Positions 1 to 12,687 of a stretch of DNA of 64,000 nt are shown here, piece after piece; position 1 is the first letter of the stretch; each line of letters opens with the position of its first letter. The position numbers and the translations under genes are program-made. The DNA comes from Macrostomum hystrix. Lineage: Eukaryota; Platyhelminthes; Macrostomidae. The DNA is taken from the NCBI GenBank assembly GCA_950097015.1, contig CATNEN010000003.1, forward strand, positions 11,871,501-11,935,500. Direction: 5' to 3'. Under the pieces are notes generated by a model. The model was not told the DNA's origin and searched no databases. It worked only from the letters and a program-made list of their open reading frames with translations.

Positions 1-919
1 GCAATCAGGATCTCCCATAGATTATATATTAGCAATCAGGATCTCCCATAGATTATTTGTCAGCAATCAGGATTTCCCATAGATTATTTGTCAGCATTCA
101 GGATTTCCCATAGAGTATTTGTCAGCATTCAGGATTTCCCATAGATTATTTGTCAGCAATCAGGATCTCCCATAGATTATTTGTCAGCAATCAAGATCTC
201 CCATACATTATTTGTCAGCATTCAGGATTTCCCATAGATTATTTGTCAGCAATCAGGATTTCCCATAGATTATTTGTCAGCAATCTGGATTTCCCATAGA
301 TTATTTGTCAGTATTCAGGATTTCCCATAGATTATTTGTCAGAAATCAGGATTTCCCATAGATTATTTGTCAGCAATCAGGATTTCCCATAGATTATTTG
401 TCAGCAATCAGGATTTCCCATAGATTGTTTGTCAGAAATCAGGATTTCCCATGGATTATTCGTCAGCAATCAGGATATCCCATAGATTATTTGTCAGCAA
501 TCAGGATTTCCCATAGATTATTTGTCAGCAATCAGGATTTCCCATAGATTATTTGTCAGCAATCAGGATTTCCCATAGATTATTTGTCAGCAATCTGGAT
601 TTCCCATAGATTATTTGTCAGTATTCAGGATTTCCCATAGATTATTTGTCAGAAATCAGGATTTCCCATAGATTATTTGTCAGCAATCAGGATTTCCCAT
701 AGATTATTTGTCAGCAATCAGGATTTCCCATAGATTGTTTGTCAGAAATCAGGATTTCCCATGGATTATTCGTCAGCAATCAGGATATCCCATAGATTAT
801 TTGTCAGCAATCAGGATTTCCCATAGATTATTTGTCAGCATTCAGGATTTCCCATAGATTATTTGTCAGCAATCAGGATTTCCCATAGATTATTTGTCAG
901 CAATCAGGATTTCCCATGG
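1..919. repeat. 31-bp satellite array with 310-bp higher-order repeat
   Basis: About 29 tandem copies of a 31-bp unit (core aatcaggatttcccatag followed by attatttgtcagc) run from the window edge to about 919. Variant units (aatctggat at 282 and 592; tagattgttt at 421 and 731) recur exactly 310 bp apart, so ten-unit blocks have been duplicated. The array is cut by the left edge, so its full length is unknown. Confidence 0.95.
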
Positions 920-1640
920 TTTATCTAACGATAACGCTGTGTCTAACGAAAAATCTACTTGAGCATTGCTGGAGCCAAATCAACCGGATTGAAGAGAAGC
1001 AATTAGAAATGAAAGCAAAGTTGACTACAACGGAAATGAAAAAAAGCAGTGCTTTCAAGCACTTGACAACACCTGCAACAGGTGCTATTGCTCATTAGTT
1101 AGCAATTATGCGACTCCTAGCAAACGCATACATTTTGCAAGAATTTTTCTTTTCTGTTCCAAAAACTGCGCACGTATTTGGTCTCTTGTTATCGCACAAT
1201 GATTTTTTTCAAAGAACCAGTCAAGTTTTGAGGTTTAGAGTGAGTTTTTTTCTATTTGCAGTCAAGCCTGCTGGCTGTGCCTCCTCTGATCTCTTTAGAT
1301 TGGCGGGAGAAATGGGGAAATAATGGAATGGGATAGAGAATCAATGTTGGCTAGAGCTCACATTGGAAAGGGTTGCTGAGTACAAATAAGCAGCTGGATA
1401 AATGAAACGAAACAAGCAAAGCCTGAGAAGCAGCAATAAAAAAATGCCACTCGGCACGTTTTACTTGACTTTGTTTTATCAGGCGCAAGTTGAGTATGGA
1501 CTCGGTGTGAGCTAGTGGGCGCGTGCTCAGATGAGAACTGTTTGCATTGCTCGATCAACAGTTGGTATAGCGACCTGGGCTCGTTATGGGATAAAGCTAA
1601 TTGACTTACAATTATGTTCAAATAGGACTAGGATACTAGG
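920..1640. other. No gene seen
   Basis: Only short unrelated open frames occur between the satellite and the CTAT microsatellite. No splice-supported or conserved coding sequence was recognised. Confidence 0.6.
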
Positions 1641-1653
1641 ATATCTATCTACC

Positions 1654-1704
<51 letters not shown>

Positions 1705-1705
1705 G

Positions 1706-1736
<31 letters not shown>

Positions 1737-1737
1737 G

Positions 1738-1768
<31 letters not shown>

Positions 1769-1769
1769 G

Positions 1770-1815
<46 letters not shown>

Positions 1816-1816
1816 G

Positions 1817-1901
<85 letters not shown>

Positions 1902-1985
1902 CATCTTTCCATCTACCAATCTATCTATTTATCAATCAATCTATCTATCTATCTATCTATCTATCTATGTATGTATTTATCTATT
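1641..1985. repeat. (CTAT)n microsatellite
   Basis: About 345 bp of tetranucleotide repeat with scattered CTAC, GTAT and TTAT variants. Repeats of 4 bp stay open in all frames and yield artefactual Tyr-Leu-Ser-Ile ORFs, which I do not regard as genes. Confidence 0.97.
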
Positions 1986-2215
1986 ATTTATGCCAGACTC
2001 AAAGACTCAAAGGGCCACATCCAAGCTACACTTCAGAAGCTCTCAATTAAGGGATTTTCACAGCTCTGGTAGTTCAGGCCTACTAGAAGCAGCAAAAACA
2101 CTTGAATCAGCGCTCCCATTGTTAATGTTGCCCATTGTGAAATGTGTGGGTATAAGTTTCACACTGATTGATTGCTTTCCGTGCGGCTTTGGTTGAGTCT
2201 GACTTGCTCAGAGTC

Positions 2216-2217
<2 letters not shown>

Positions 2218-2250
<33 letters not shown>
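2218..2250. repeat. (CAG)11 trinucleotide repeat
   Basis: Eleven uninterrupted CAG units, not inside any recognisable reading frame. Confidence 0.95.
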
Positions 2251-2252
<2 letters not shown>

Positions 2253-2789
2253 AGGAAGTTGGTAAGAAGTGTTAAGCGCAAGAAAAGATTCTAGCAGCAA
2301 AAAATTCCTCACTCCAAATTACTCACTGGCTGCTTTTGAAATGTCAGAGAAAAAATTAAGTCGAAAAAATCAGGTTTGCTCACTCATTAATCAGACTTGA
2401 CACTAATACGATTGGTAATATGAAAAAACGAAGATAAAAAATGAGTGGACAGATGAATATTATGTACAATGCCTACTTCCTATGCACCTTCTATTGTAGT
2501 GGAACACTTTGAAGTTCAATTAATAGCTTACTTGGAAGGTGTGAAATATACTTTGGTTGGTAGAAGAAAAAATTTCTCCCCCTCTTTGGAAAGAAATTGA
2601 AGACTTGAAAGACGATATTGAACTCACTATTGAGCAGACGGTCTGTGAGTGACACGTGGAAGGTAATCTTGAGAGTTTGAAAATGATTAACACAGCCTCA
2701 GCCGATGAAGACTAAGTGGTAGAGAGACTGACCTGTGTCACCCTGGCATAGGGGCTTGATGTGGGACTAGCATTATTAATTTGACTTTC
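2251..2789. other. No gene seen
   Basis: AT-rich unique sequence without a recognisable coding exon or RNA gene. Confidence 0.55.
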
Positions 2790-3075
2790 ACTGTCTCTTT
2801 CTCCCTCTCTCCCTCTCTTTACCTCTTTACCTCTCTCCCTCTCTCCCTCTCTCTCCCTCCTTCTCCCCCTCTCTCCCTCCCTCTCCCCCTCTCTCCCTCC
2901 CTCTCCTTCTCTCTCCCTCCCTCTCCTTCTCTCTCCCTCCCTCTCCCCTCTCTCTGTCTCCCTTTCTCTCAATCTTTCTCTCCCCATATTCTCCCCTCTC
3001 CCCTTGTCTCAGTCTCTCTCCACCTTCTCATTCCCCCACCTCCCGTCTCTCTCCCCTTCTCTCTCACACTCCCAT
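2790..3075. repeat. Polypyrimidine CT-rich tract
   Basis: Almost pure C/T on the + strand (ctctctccctccctctcc type), a potential triplex-forming simple repeat. The Ser/Pro/Leu-rich and Arg/Glu-rich frames across it are composition artefacts. Confidence 0.9.
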
Positions 3076-3360
3076 TCTCAATTCCTGACTCAAGGAAGTA
3101 TTACTTTAGCTTTCAGAGCAAACAGTTCGAGTCAACAAAAAGACGGAGAGGCTTCATTGGATCATATTGGAGAGTAAAAAATGATGAGATATATTCACAG
3201 ACTCATATCATAGTAATATCAAGGAATCTTGAAGCCACTGATATTGCTGCCAATAGAATCATTCAAATTCACAAGCTCATATAGAAAATCTGAATGTAGA
3301 GCAACAATTCCAATTATTGTCCCCCATTGCTTCAGAAAAGGAGTAAAAAAGAAATTCATA

Positions 3361-4362
3361 TACTTTAGCAGCAGCAGCAGCAGAAGCAGAAGTTGCTGGC
3401 GCCGAGTCAGCCAGGAACTCGACAGAGATGGCCTGCTCGACAGCCTCCCCAGGGAGGACGCCAATGTGCCTCTCCCACCCTGGGAGCCCAGAGCCGACAT
3501 CACCCTCGACCTCAGCCTTGCGCAACTTTGCAGTCGAAACCAACCACCAAGCCTTCGCAGCGCAGCAGCGACGGAGTACCTGGCAGAACGCGGCTCCTTC
3601 CAGAACTCAGCCTGGACGGACGGCTCGGTCCGGGGCGGAACTGCCAACGGAACCAGTGCGGCCATCGTCACCACGCCGCGCTGGGGCCGGGTGGTCACCG
3701 ACGCGGCAGGAACCATCTGCAGTAGCACGCAGGCCGAACTTCAGGCCATCCTGCTCGCCCTCCGGACCTTTATCGACACGAGCCCCGGACGCGAGCCCTC
3801 GCCTATCGACATCTTCACGGACTCTCAGGCGGCCATCCTCTCCAAAGCGAGGGGCCCCTGCTCTGGAGAACCCACGCTATCGGAAATCTGGACTACCGCC
3901 AGCCAGCTCGGGTCCTGCATCCGGCTGACCTGGGTCCCAGCCAACTGCGGCATCGAGCTCAACGAACGGGCTGACCGGGCCGCTAACCTCTGTACGGCCC
4001 ATCAGCGCGCCCGGGCGATCACCCTGTCGGCCGCCAACGCCCACCTTCGTTGGCTCAGAGCTCAACGAGACCTCGACTTCCGCCGCGGCACTTCGTGGCC
4101 TCGCCTTCCGGCGCTCCCGAGGAAGCACGAGGTCCTCATCAACCAACTGCGCGCGGGTTGCAGCGTCCTCGCAGCAGCCACGCGCCACCGTCTCGGACTG
4201 TCCGAGGACCCCGAGTGCCCGGACTGCGGGAACCCGGACACCGAGCAGCACATCCTCCGCACGTGCCCCAGAGGCGACTCGGCTCGGCCTAGTGATGGAG
4301 CCGACATCCTCACGGACACGGTGGCGGTGCTGCATCTCCTTCGCAGACTGGGGCGTCTCTGA
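3361..4362 (+). pseudogene. LINE ORF2 C-terminal fragment: RNase H plus CCHC-like tail
   Basis: Open frame without its own start, joined to non-element DNA at about 3361, so it is a 5'-truncated copy of a non-LTR retrotransposon polymerase. RNase H signatures appear in order: AWTDGS near 3610 (first Asp), TQAELQAILLAL near 3727 (Glu), IDIFTDSQAAI near 3807 (second Asp) and a WVPAN...NERADRAAN block near 3931-3990 (last Asp). A C-terminal zinc-knuckle-like segment follows (CPDCGN...H...C near 4218-4266), as in the C-termini of I/R1/Jockey-type elements. Stop at 4360. The domain is about 60% GC, unlike its surroundings. Reverse transcriptase and endonuclease domains are absent, so it cannot move itself. 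Clade assignment is inference. Confidence 0.82.
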
Positions 4363-4402
4363 CGTCCCCGCCCCTCGCAGTTCGCTGACTTTGGGGCGCG
4401 CG

Positions 4403-4455
4403 GTGCAGAGAGAGAGAGAAGCAGAAGCAGCAGCAGCAGCAGCAGCAGAAGCAGA

Positions 4456-4489
<34 letters not shown>

Positions 4490-4498
4490 GCAGAAGCA

Positions 4499-4529
<31 letters not shown>

Positions 4530-4596
4530 AAGCAGCAGCAGCGGCAGCAGCAGCAGCAGCAGCAGAAGCAGCAACATCATCAGCAGCAGCAGCAGA

Positions 4597-4627
<31 letters not shown>

Positions 4628-4703
4628 GCAGAAGTAGCAGCAGAAGCAGCAGCAGCAGCAGCAGCAGAAGTAGCAGCAGAAGCAGCAGCAGCAGCAGCAG
4701 AGG
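4403..4703. repeat. CAG/GAA triplet array inside the LINE 3' region
   Basis: About 300 bp of interspersed CAG and GAA codon-like triplets immediately after the polymerase stop. The complementary strand reads as a long poly-Leu frame, which is an artefact. Confidence 0.95.
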
Positions 4704-4915
4704 TAACAACAACAGGGGGTTAGGAGACCACGTCCACGACGTGCCCCCGGACCCAGCGGTCATGCCACGACACCGGCCACCGCTGGGAGTGACTAAGAGT
4801 CTCCCCTTCCAGCCAGGACACGCAGACCCTGCGTGCCCTGGGGCGCCATTAGGCGCCCGCCCCCAGCTGCAGCAGCAGCGTTGAGGGCGCTGGCAAGAAG
4901 AAGAAGAAGAGGTGA

Positions 4916-5697
4916 CAACACGCAAAAATCAGTGTGGCCATTGTGAAACTCCCATGACAGTTCATTATTTCCGATAATTTAATAAATTATCCCATGGCTC
5001 CCACTAGGCTCTATTGCTCTGTATTTTTTATATTGTTGTGCAGCGTAATATTTTTATATTTGAGTGTTGAGTAATTCAAATCATGGACTGAGCTGCGGGA
5101 CAGTTGTTACATGCACATATATATAGGCTGCTATGAAAGCAGATTTCTTGTGTGACATAAAAAACCCGCCTTACCAATGTATGATATAAGAATTATAGGA
5201 CAGAAAATATAGAGAAATAATGAGGGTTAGGAAACAGAAACGCCACTTGTCCGCATATCCTCCCTGTTATTCAATCTATTCTTTAACTTCTGCAATAAGG
5301 CGCTTGTCAGCCTTCTTCCTTCCTTCCTTCCTTCCGTGTTTTGCCAGTTTCCTTATTGGCTTATCCCAAAAGCGACCCTCCCGGAAAGCCTTTCAGCGTG
5401 AACTGAGGATATAAGTATATTGAGTCTTGCAATATTTACGATATTAGTTTTAACATTTTTTACAAGATAATAATAGGCTTTTTGGAGTCAGCTATACTTT
5501 CAGAAATATTGTTTAGCTTGCTCATTTAAGCTTAGCCATATAAAGTTGTATACACTGACTGGCTATCCCATATTAACAATTTGCAGATGGGTCCATTCTC
5601 ATGCACAAAGCTTGTTTGTCAACATATGTGCTTAATCTAGAAAATAATTACGAGAAACTACCTTACTAGTATTATCATTTAGGAGAATACTAGTCTC
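4916..5697. other. No gene seen; short (CTTCC)n
   Basis: AT-rich unique DNA with a small CCTT run near 5311-5335. No exon recognised. Confidence 0.55.
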
Positions 5698-7672
5698 CAG
5701 TGTCCCATCTCTCCCGTGTCTCATCTCTCCCGTGTCCCATCTCTCCCATGTCCCATCTCTCCCATGTCCCATCTCTCCTGTGTCTCATCTCTCCCGTGTC
5801 TCATCTCTCCCGTGTCTCATCTCTCCCGTGTCTCATCTCTCCCGTGTCTCATCTCTCCCGTGTCTCATCTCTCCCGTGTCTCATCTCTCCCGTGTCTCAT
5901 CTCTCCCCTGTCTCATCTCTCCCGTGTCTCATCTCTCCCGTGTCTCATCTCTCCCGTGTCTCATCTCTCCCGTGTCTCATCTCTCCCGTGTCTCATCTCT
6001 CCCGTGTCTCATCTCTCCCGTGTCCCATCTCTCCCGTGTCCCATCTCTCCCGTGTCTCATCTCTCCCGTGTCTCATCTCTCCCGTGTCTCATCTCTCCCG
6101 TGTCTCATCTCTCCCGTGTCTCATCTCTCCCGTGTCTCATCTCTCCCGTGTCTCATCTCTCCCGTGTCTCATCTCTCCCGTGTCTCATCTCTCCCGTGTC
6201 TCATCTCTCCCGTGTCCCATCTCTCCCGTGTCCCATCTCTCCCGTGTCTCATCTCTCCCGTGTCTCATCTCTCCCGTGTCTCATCTCTCCCGTGTCTCAT
6301 CTCTCCCGTGTCTCATCTCTCCCGTGTCTCATCTCTCCCGTGTCTCATCTCTCCCGTGTCTCATCTCTCCCGTGTCTCATCTCTCCCCTGTCTCATCTCT
6401 CCCGTGTCCCATCTCTCCCGTGTCTCATCTCTCCCGTGTCTCATCTCTCCCGTGTTTCATCCCTCCCGTGTCTCATCTCTCCCGTGTCTCATCTCTCCCG
6501 TGTCTCATCTCTCCCGTGACTCATCTCTCCCGTGTCTCATCTCTCCCGTGTCTCATCTCTCCCGTGTCTCATCTCTCCCGTGTCCCATCTCTCCCGTGTC
6601 CCATCTCTCCCGTGTCTCATCTCTCCCGTGTCTCATCTCTCCCGTGTCTCATCTCTCCCGTGTCTCATCTCTCCCGTGTCTCATCTCTCCCGTGTCTCAT
6701 CTCTCCCGTGTCTCATCTCTCCCGTGCCTCATCTCTCCCGTGTCTCATCTCTCCCGTGTCCCATCTCTCCCGTGTCTCATCTCTCCCGTGTCTCATCTCT
6801 CCCGTGTCTCATCTCTCCCGTGTCTCATCTCTCCCGTGTCTCATCTCTCCCGTATCTCATCTCTCCCGTGTCTCATCTCTGCCCTCTCTCATCTCTCCCG
6901 TGTCTCATCTCTCCCGTGTCTCATCTCTCCCGTGTCTCATCTCTCCCGTGTCTCATCTCTCCCGTGTCTCATCTCTCCCGTGTCTCATCTCTGCCCTCTC
7001 TCATCTCTCCCGTGTCTCATCTCTCCCGTGTCTCATCTCTCCCGTGTCTCATCTCTCCCGTGTCTCATCTCTCCCGTGTCTCATCTCGCCCGTGTCTCAT
7101 CTCTCCCGTGTCTCATCTCTCCCGTGTCTCATCTCTCCCGTGTCCCATCTCTCCCGTGTCTCATCTCTCCCGTGTCTCATCTCTCCCGTGTCTCATCTCT
7201 CCTGTGTCTCATCTATCGCGTGTCTCATCTCTCCCGTGTCTCATCTCTCCCGTGTCTCATCTCTCCCGTGTCTCATCTCTCCCGTGTTTCATCTCTCCCG
7301 TGTCTCATCTCTCCCGTGTCTCATCTCTCCCGTGTCTCATCTCTCCCGTGTCTCATCTCTCCCGTATCTCATCTCTCCCGTATCTCATCTCTCCCGTGTC
7401 TCATCTCTCCCGTGTCTCATCTCTCCCGTGTCTCATCTCTCCCGTGTCTCATCTCTCCCGTGTCTCATCTCTCCCGTGTCTCATCTCATCTCTCCCGTGT
7501 CTCATCTCTCCCGTGTCTCATCTCTCCCGTGTCTCATCTCTCCCGTGTCTCATCTCTCCCGTGTCTCATCTCTCCCGTGTCTCATCTCTCCCGTGTCTCA
7601 TCTCTCCCGTGTCTCATCTCTCCCGTGTCTCATCTCTCCCGTGTCTCATCTCTCCCGTGTCTCATCTCCCCA
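5698..7672. repeat. 16-bp minisatellite, about 123 copies
   Basis: Unit tctcccgtgtctcatc in near-perfect tandem copies, with rare variants (cccatc, gccctc, one 5-bp slip near 7487). Because 16 is not a multiple of 3 and no frame meets a stop, all three forward frames stay open and read the same 16-residue repeat (SHLSRVSSLPCLISPV). The same unit forms the array at 40871-41480. Confidence 0.97.
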
Positions 7673-8394
7673 GTGTGTTTTCTTTCCTGTATTTCACACA
7701 TTTTTTGTCTTATCCAAAAATTGATCCAATATATTATCGCTTTTTAAGGAAAGCTTTTTTCAAAATTAAAGTAAACCAACTGTGTTAAAAAGTTTTTGTT
7801 ACCTGTAATAAGTAATATTATAAACCAGTGCAGGTGCTATATCTATTACATCGGAGGTAAAATCCCAAATCACCAACTGGCCGTCGAACACTCGGCCCCC
7901 TTTTTAGCCTCTTTAATTGGATTCGATCGGAAAATTTCTTGAGCGCAAGTGAAGCGTTGAGAAAATCTAAGAAAAAGAGAGATTTCTTTAACTGAGAGCA
8001 CAGGTATAGTAGTGTGCTCACTCTGACTGAGTTAATTAAGTTTTACGCTCAACTCTCAGCACACCTGAAAATAATTCTCCACTATTTCTCTCTCCTCATC
8101 TCCTCTCAGCCTGACAGTGTCACATGAGTTCACTCTATAGGTAAAGTACTCAATCTTGTTTTTGCTTTTCAAGGAATTCTTGTAATAGATCTTAGCAGAA
8201 TTCACTGTCAGAAAACTCTTAAACAGGCATCGTATATCTTCTTGACAGGTGATTCCAAGCTACGTTAATGTGTTTGGAAAAATTCTATATAGAAACTATC
8301 CATTCATTGACACCTGTCTTTTGCTTTTTAAAGGATTAATTGATTTTTAGGAAACTCTAATATTTACTAAAGTACTCGCAAATTGAGAATATCA
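7673..8394. other. No gene seen
   Basis: AT-rich unique sequence between two tandem repeats. Only short unrelated open frames. Confidence 0.5.
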
Positions 8395-8640
8395 GCTCTC
8401 TACTTCCCCAGGTAGATTAGGAGAGGTAAGGCTATCCGCCCTCTACTTTTCCTCCGAGTAGATTGGTATAGGTAGACTTCCGCCCTCTACTCTTCCTTCG
8501 GGTAGATTAAGAAAGGTAGGCAATGCGCCCTCTACTCTTCCTCCAGGTAGGTTAAGAAATGTGACTTCCACCCTCTACTCTCCCTGCTGGTAGATGGAGA
8601 GGTAGATTTTACTCCCTCAATCGCCCCTCTGAAGTAGATA
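8395..8640. repeat. Diverged 44-bp tandem repeat, about 5 copies
   Basis: The phrase ccgccctctact recurs at about 8436, 8480, 8525 and 8568, followed each time by a cttcctccgggtagatta-like block. Spacing is 43-45 bp and the copies are about 75-85% alike. Confidence 0.85.
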
Positions 8641-9244
8641 AAATAAGCTTCAAAATTTTTATGCAACTGGAAAATGTTTCATGTCAAGGTAAATCATATA
8701 AATCTTGTGACAGTATAAATATACTCTTAGTATTTAATACAATATTTTGAGCCGCGAAATATCTGATAAAAAATATCTATCGGAGCAGATCGCATAGTTC
8801 CGCATCGATTGATTAGCGATTAGCGATTTTAGATGATTTAGTCTGAAAAAATTCTATTTTTAGACATCATCAAAGAGAAAAAGCGAAAGTAAAGTAAAGG
8901 GGGTGGCTCACGATTCTCTCTGCTGCTATAGTTGGGCTGTAAAATATAATTTCCCATGCTTGGCTGATGGGGATTCAATACGATTGATATCGACTGATGA
9001 GTATGAGTCACAATAGGGATTTATGATCTGGCAAAAAAGTCTTTCGGTTATTTTTTACAAACAGAAAATGGAAGATGGTGTGTGAAATAGAATTTCGTGT
9101 AATATATAGCAAGGATAAAAAATAATAAAGTTGTTAAATTAAATATACTTTCTATGAGTTTATACTTTCTCGACTTCTCACACAACTATATAAAATAATA
9201 TTTGCTGGAGGGCCACTTAATTTGGTGCCGATATTCGCCACCAT
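8641..9244. other. No gene seen
   Basis: AT-rich DNA without recognisable exons. Confidence 0.5.
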
Positions 9245-9437
9245 TCCGCAGATTCCTGAGCACACACACACAACACTGGTGTGTACACCTGTCCTGACTA
9301 TAAAATCTGATCAACTGTACATACTTGGAGGCTGGAAGTTAAGGGTGCGCCCTAAATGAATGTGGCCTCACCGAGGAATCGAGCTCAGGGACCTTAGTGT
9401 GATAGACAAACGCATGAAACCGCCCTGCCACTCACAC
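9245..9437 (-). mobile_element. tRNA-derived SINE, family 1 (degenerate copy)
   Basis: Read on the - strand, a tRNA-like head (gtggcagggcgg, then gagctcgattcc as the B box, then gaggccac) is followed by the family-1 body (gtgtacacc, gtgtgtgtgtgctcagga). It matches the better copies at 51957-52334 and 53375-53694 and is internally deleted. Confidence 0.75.
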
Positions 9438-11533
9438 ACACACCCCTGACCAACTCACAATACTCGTACATCTACAGTACAAGATAATGAAAGCTCAGAT
9501 TGGCACTCGAACCAACGGCCATTTTCTGCGCCGGGACGAGATGTGTCAACACTACTCACAGCACTGCAGTCTTGAGTATGCAGTGAAGACTTGTGCTGCA
9601 AAGTGTTTGATTGCCACTGGGAGAAGCAATTCCACTCGCGAGAGCTTCGAATTTCACTCGTGATAGAGTTACTCGACTCTGGACTACTCAAACACTTTCC
9701 TCTTGGTAATGTGTCATTATATATATAATCTGTATTTTTCAGAAACATTAATTGAATTCGAGACCGCATTTTTGATAGTGCATATATATTAGTAGCCAGC
9801 AGACAAACCTAATTATTGAATTTAAAGTCGTTCTCTCACAATCAGTTACACAATTTCGAAAAATACTCTCTCTCGAAAATTTCAAAACGCTGCAGTATAT
9901 AAACAAGAATTTCCGTAGCAACAAAGTTTATTGGCATTCTCCAGCTGTAGTACGTGTTGTATATAGCTAACTACTTTTCGTATAATTAAAATAGTTTAAT
10001 CAGAGAGCAAGACGATGGCCTTATTTTTCAAATCGATACTTAGTACTTCCTGTATTAACAAAAAGAAATATTTATTAGCTTAATCTGTCTTTTTATTCGC
10101 CGCAGTTAAATTTCGCGATTTTTCACCGCCGCCTCAGATGTAACTACTACATGCAGTATACGAGTAGATATATAGCAATATTGTTGCAATTAGCCTCAAC
10201 TGTATAGCAGCTGTACGTGTGTGGAAATTCAGGCACGATTTCTTCACGCTATATACCTGCTGTCAAAATGAAAAATTTTCAAAGCAACAGATGCCTCGAA
10301 TGGGTACACCCCCTGTACAACAGGATTTTTAACAATCTAACTTTGTTGTTAATATACAAGTATTAAAACCAGCATGTATTAATAGCCAATGTATTATAAT
10401 CCCAAAAATCAGTTATGTACAGCGCTGCTCAGTCCGTGGACTGAGAAACTGCCATGCCAAACCACTTGCACCATTGGCAATTCATCATTTCAGACCGCCA
10501 ATTGTAAGATATGGGCAACAATTTACACTGCCGACATATGAGCTAGGATCAATCTTATCTTACGAAAGCTTTTAAAGTATAATTCAACCCAAGAAATATA
10601 TTCACAAGCTTTTCGTTGCAAAAAATGTAAATTTTGCTTATTAGGAAATAGGGAAAAGCATAACTCGAGGCGCGTCTTTAAAACAAACTATAAAAGACCA
10701 GAAAAAGTATTTAACTTACTGGCTATGATTTATATACGTTGTAAATAAAAAAATTAAAGTAAGAAAAATAATACCAAAATAAAAAAAATAAAAAAACTAA
10801 GTACACTTTGTTTTACCATGTTTAGCTTAAATTGCATGCAAATTCCTTTGCCCCGACGCTCCCCACCAATTCAATTTTAAAACACTGATATAACGGCAAA
10901 GTAGCAAAGTGTATAAAGTGTATAAAGTGTATGTTCTAAGTAAACATGAATTTGATATAGTAACTTAATTTGTTCAGCGTAATTCAAAACACGGAGTAGC
11001 AAACGCCAAATGTTTACAGTGCAACAGTTGCTGCTTAAAGCGAGTGTTTATAGCGGCTGTAATATATGTCTTTAAATTGCTATAGAAACATCCGATTCTA
11101 CAGGCACAAATTGCGGCGGATGATGTAAGTATAAGTGTAGTTAATTATTATCTAATGCTACATTTTGTTTCATCAAGTATATGTAACAAGCAATAAGTAT
11201 TTTTGGAGTGGTCTTTATGATTTTTATGTTTAATTGGTAGGTATTTTAGTATTTCTAGACATACACGGCATTACACAGCTCTTCAGGCACATTGCCTGAT
11301 ATTTGACTTGATTTCGGCCTATCCAGCACGCATCATCTGTTGCTGATCAACTAATCATTTGAGTTAAAACCAAAACTTTTGACTTTTAACAAATTTTTTA
11401 ATTGTAAGCAGTCTAAAATTCACAATTTATGTCAAGCTTTGCTGCATTTAGACAAAAAATAAAGGAAGTGCTTATTCCCATGGTCCTGTGTCAATAATTT
11501 CAATTTTATATAAACAGATCCATGCCAATAATT
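9438..11533. other. No gene seen
   Basis: About 2.1 kb of AT-rich DNA. The only pattern noted is three direct copies of agtgtataa near 10907-10930. No coding or RNA feature could be supported. Confidence 0.5.
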
Positions 11534-11577
11534 TTCTGCTTATCCACACAGCAGCTTGTATGAATAGGTCTACTTTC
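11534..11577. repeat. Left arm of a 45-bp inverted repeat
   Basis: The stretch running from ttttctgcttatccaca to gaataggtctac is the reverse complement of 13756-13800 with about two mismatches. The arms bracket the 2.2 kb that holds the unassigned exon and end just before the Harbinger nuclease fragment. Confidence 0.8.
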
Positions 11578-12687
11578 AAGTCCCTTACCTATTTTTCTCT
11601 GACATAAGGCTTTTGCTTCAGAATGTAGTGTATTGTGTACACTGTCAATGCATAGGCCCCTAGTGTAAAATAAGAACAATGATATATAATATGTGTGACA
11701 AGTTTGGTGCTGACTAGAATTCTGCTGGTTGATTTGTATGATTTTCTTTGATAGACTTCTTACTTTTTAAGTCAATACAATTCAAATAAAAACATATAAT
11801 GAAGACAATAATTATTACAATAATTAAAAGAATGACATTAATATCGGTTAATGAATGTGTAGGTTGAAATGTAGAACACTGTCATAATGTGCACTGACAA
11901 CTTTCCATAGTCCAGATCATGCTAGACTTTGCTGGAAGAAAAATCCAAAATTTTTTGGCACTTACGCCAACCAAAAAAAGGTCCCTCACAATTCTTGTTA
12001 ATCCATGTCTCTTTATCGGCCTCCTTGCTTGCTGCCCTTGACTATTACATGGATGTCTCTCTCACTCTAACCAGCACATGCACACAATTAGTTTTTCAAG
12101 TCATTTGGCAAGCCCCTTCTCATTGGTCACGTCCATCCGGCTCTAGCAGAATGATGGTTGCCGATGAAGGGGCAGCAGCAGGATGTCTTAAACCTCCGCT
12201 TGTCATCCACTTTACTGACAATGCATTTCATTGCCCAACAATCCGTAAAAAGTGGAGCCCGGTACGCGGATGCCCTGCTGGCTATCCCCAGCGTGGTACA
12301 GCTGGGCAGCTTCGTTAAGAAGTCGCTCGCATGATTCACTACTGACGGGTGGCAGCATCCAACAAAGCTTCGTCCGGTGCTCAAGGGTCATGTTGCACTG
12401 GCCACCCTGCTGCTGTTGCGACTGCATGGTTGAATAGAATGACTCGACTATTGCCTCTGGAATTGAAAAAATGGGAGCTGTTTTATAGGCTTTTGTGTAA
12501 ATTATTACAGTGTTTAAGAGTTTTGAGATCTAGTTACTATTTTGAAACCTTAATATATTATTCTAAATGAAAGCGCTTCCTACCAGTGCCACTGGGATGA
12601 AGTGCAAAGTCGAGCAGCGCACAGGTCAACTGACCAGCAAGACCAAAGACGAGTGGGTCCAAATAGAATGACTGATAGATCGCCGCC
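11578..12687. other. Unassigned, partly GC-rich DNA
   Basis: Mostly AT-rich, but 12130-12450 is GC-richer and open in several frames with no clear winner. It could be a remnant of the neighbouring Harbinger element. No confident homology was seen. Confidence 0.4.

Larger units (their letters stand above)
3361..4915 (+). mobile_element. 5'-truncated non-LTR retrotransposon with repeat-rich 3' end
   Basis: The GC-rich block holds the RNase H frame, a 3' region expanded by CAG/GAA triplets (about 4403-4703), about 200 bp of unique GC-rich 3' UTR (4715-4890) and a terminal (GAA)n run near 4893-4911 that looks like the simple-repeat tail of a LINE. A (CAG)n/(GAAGCA) tract also marks the 5' junction at 3367-3390. 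I could not define a clean target-site duplication. Confidence 0.7.

Noticed and set aside
1-919. CRISPR-like array
   Set aside because: The 31-bp units are contiguous without unique spacers, and the genome is eukaryotic.
1531-2196. Tyr-Leu-Ser-Ile repeat ORF
   Set aside because: Reading of the CTAT microsatellite.
4062-4925. Poly-Leu ORF on the - strand
   Set aside because: Complement of the CAG/GAA triplet tract in the LINE 3' region.
5700-7788. Very long forward ORFs (up to 674 codons) reading SHLSRVSSLPCLISPV repeats
   Set aside because: A 16-bp stop-free unit keeps all three frames open and gives the same peptide in each; there is no start context, splice site or non-repeat domain.
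8993-9020. Second hammerhead-like ctgatgag
   Set aside because: No downstream GAAA with pairing stems.
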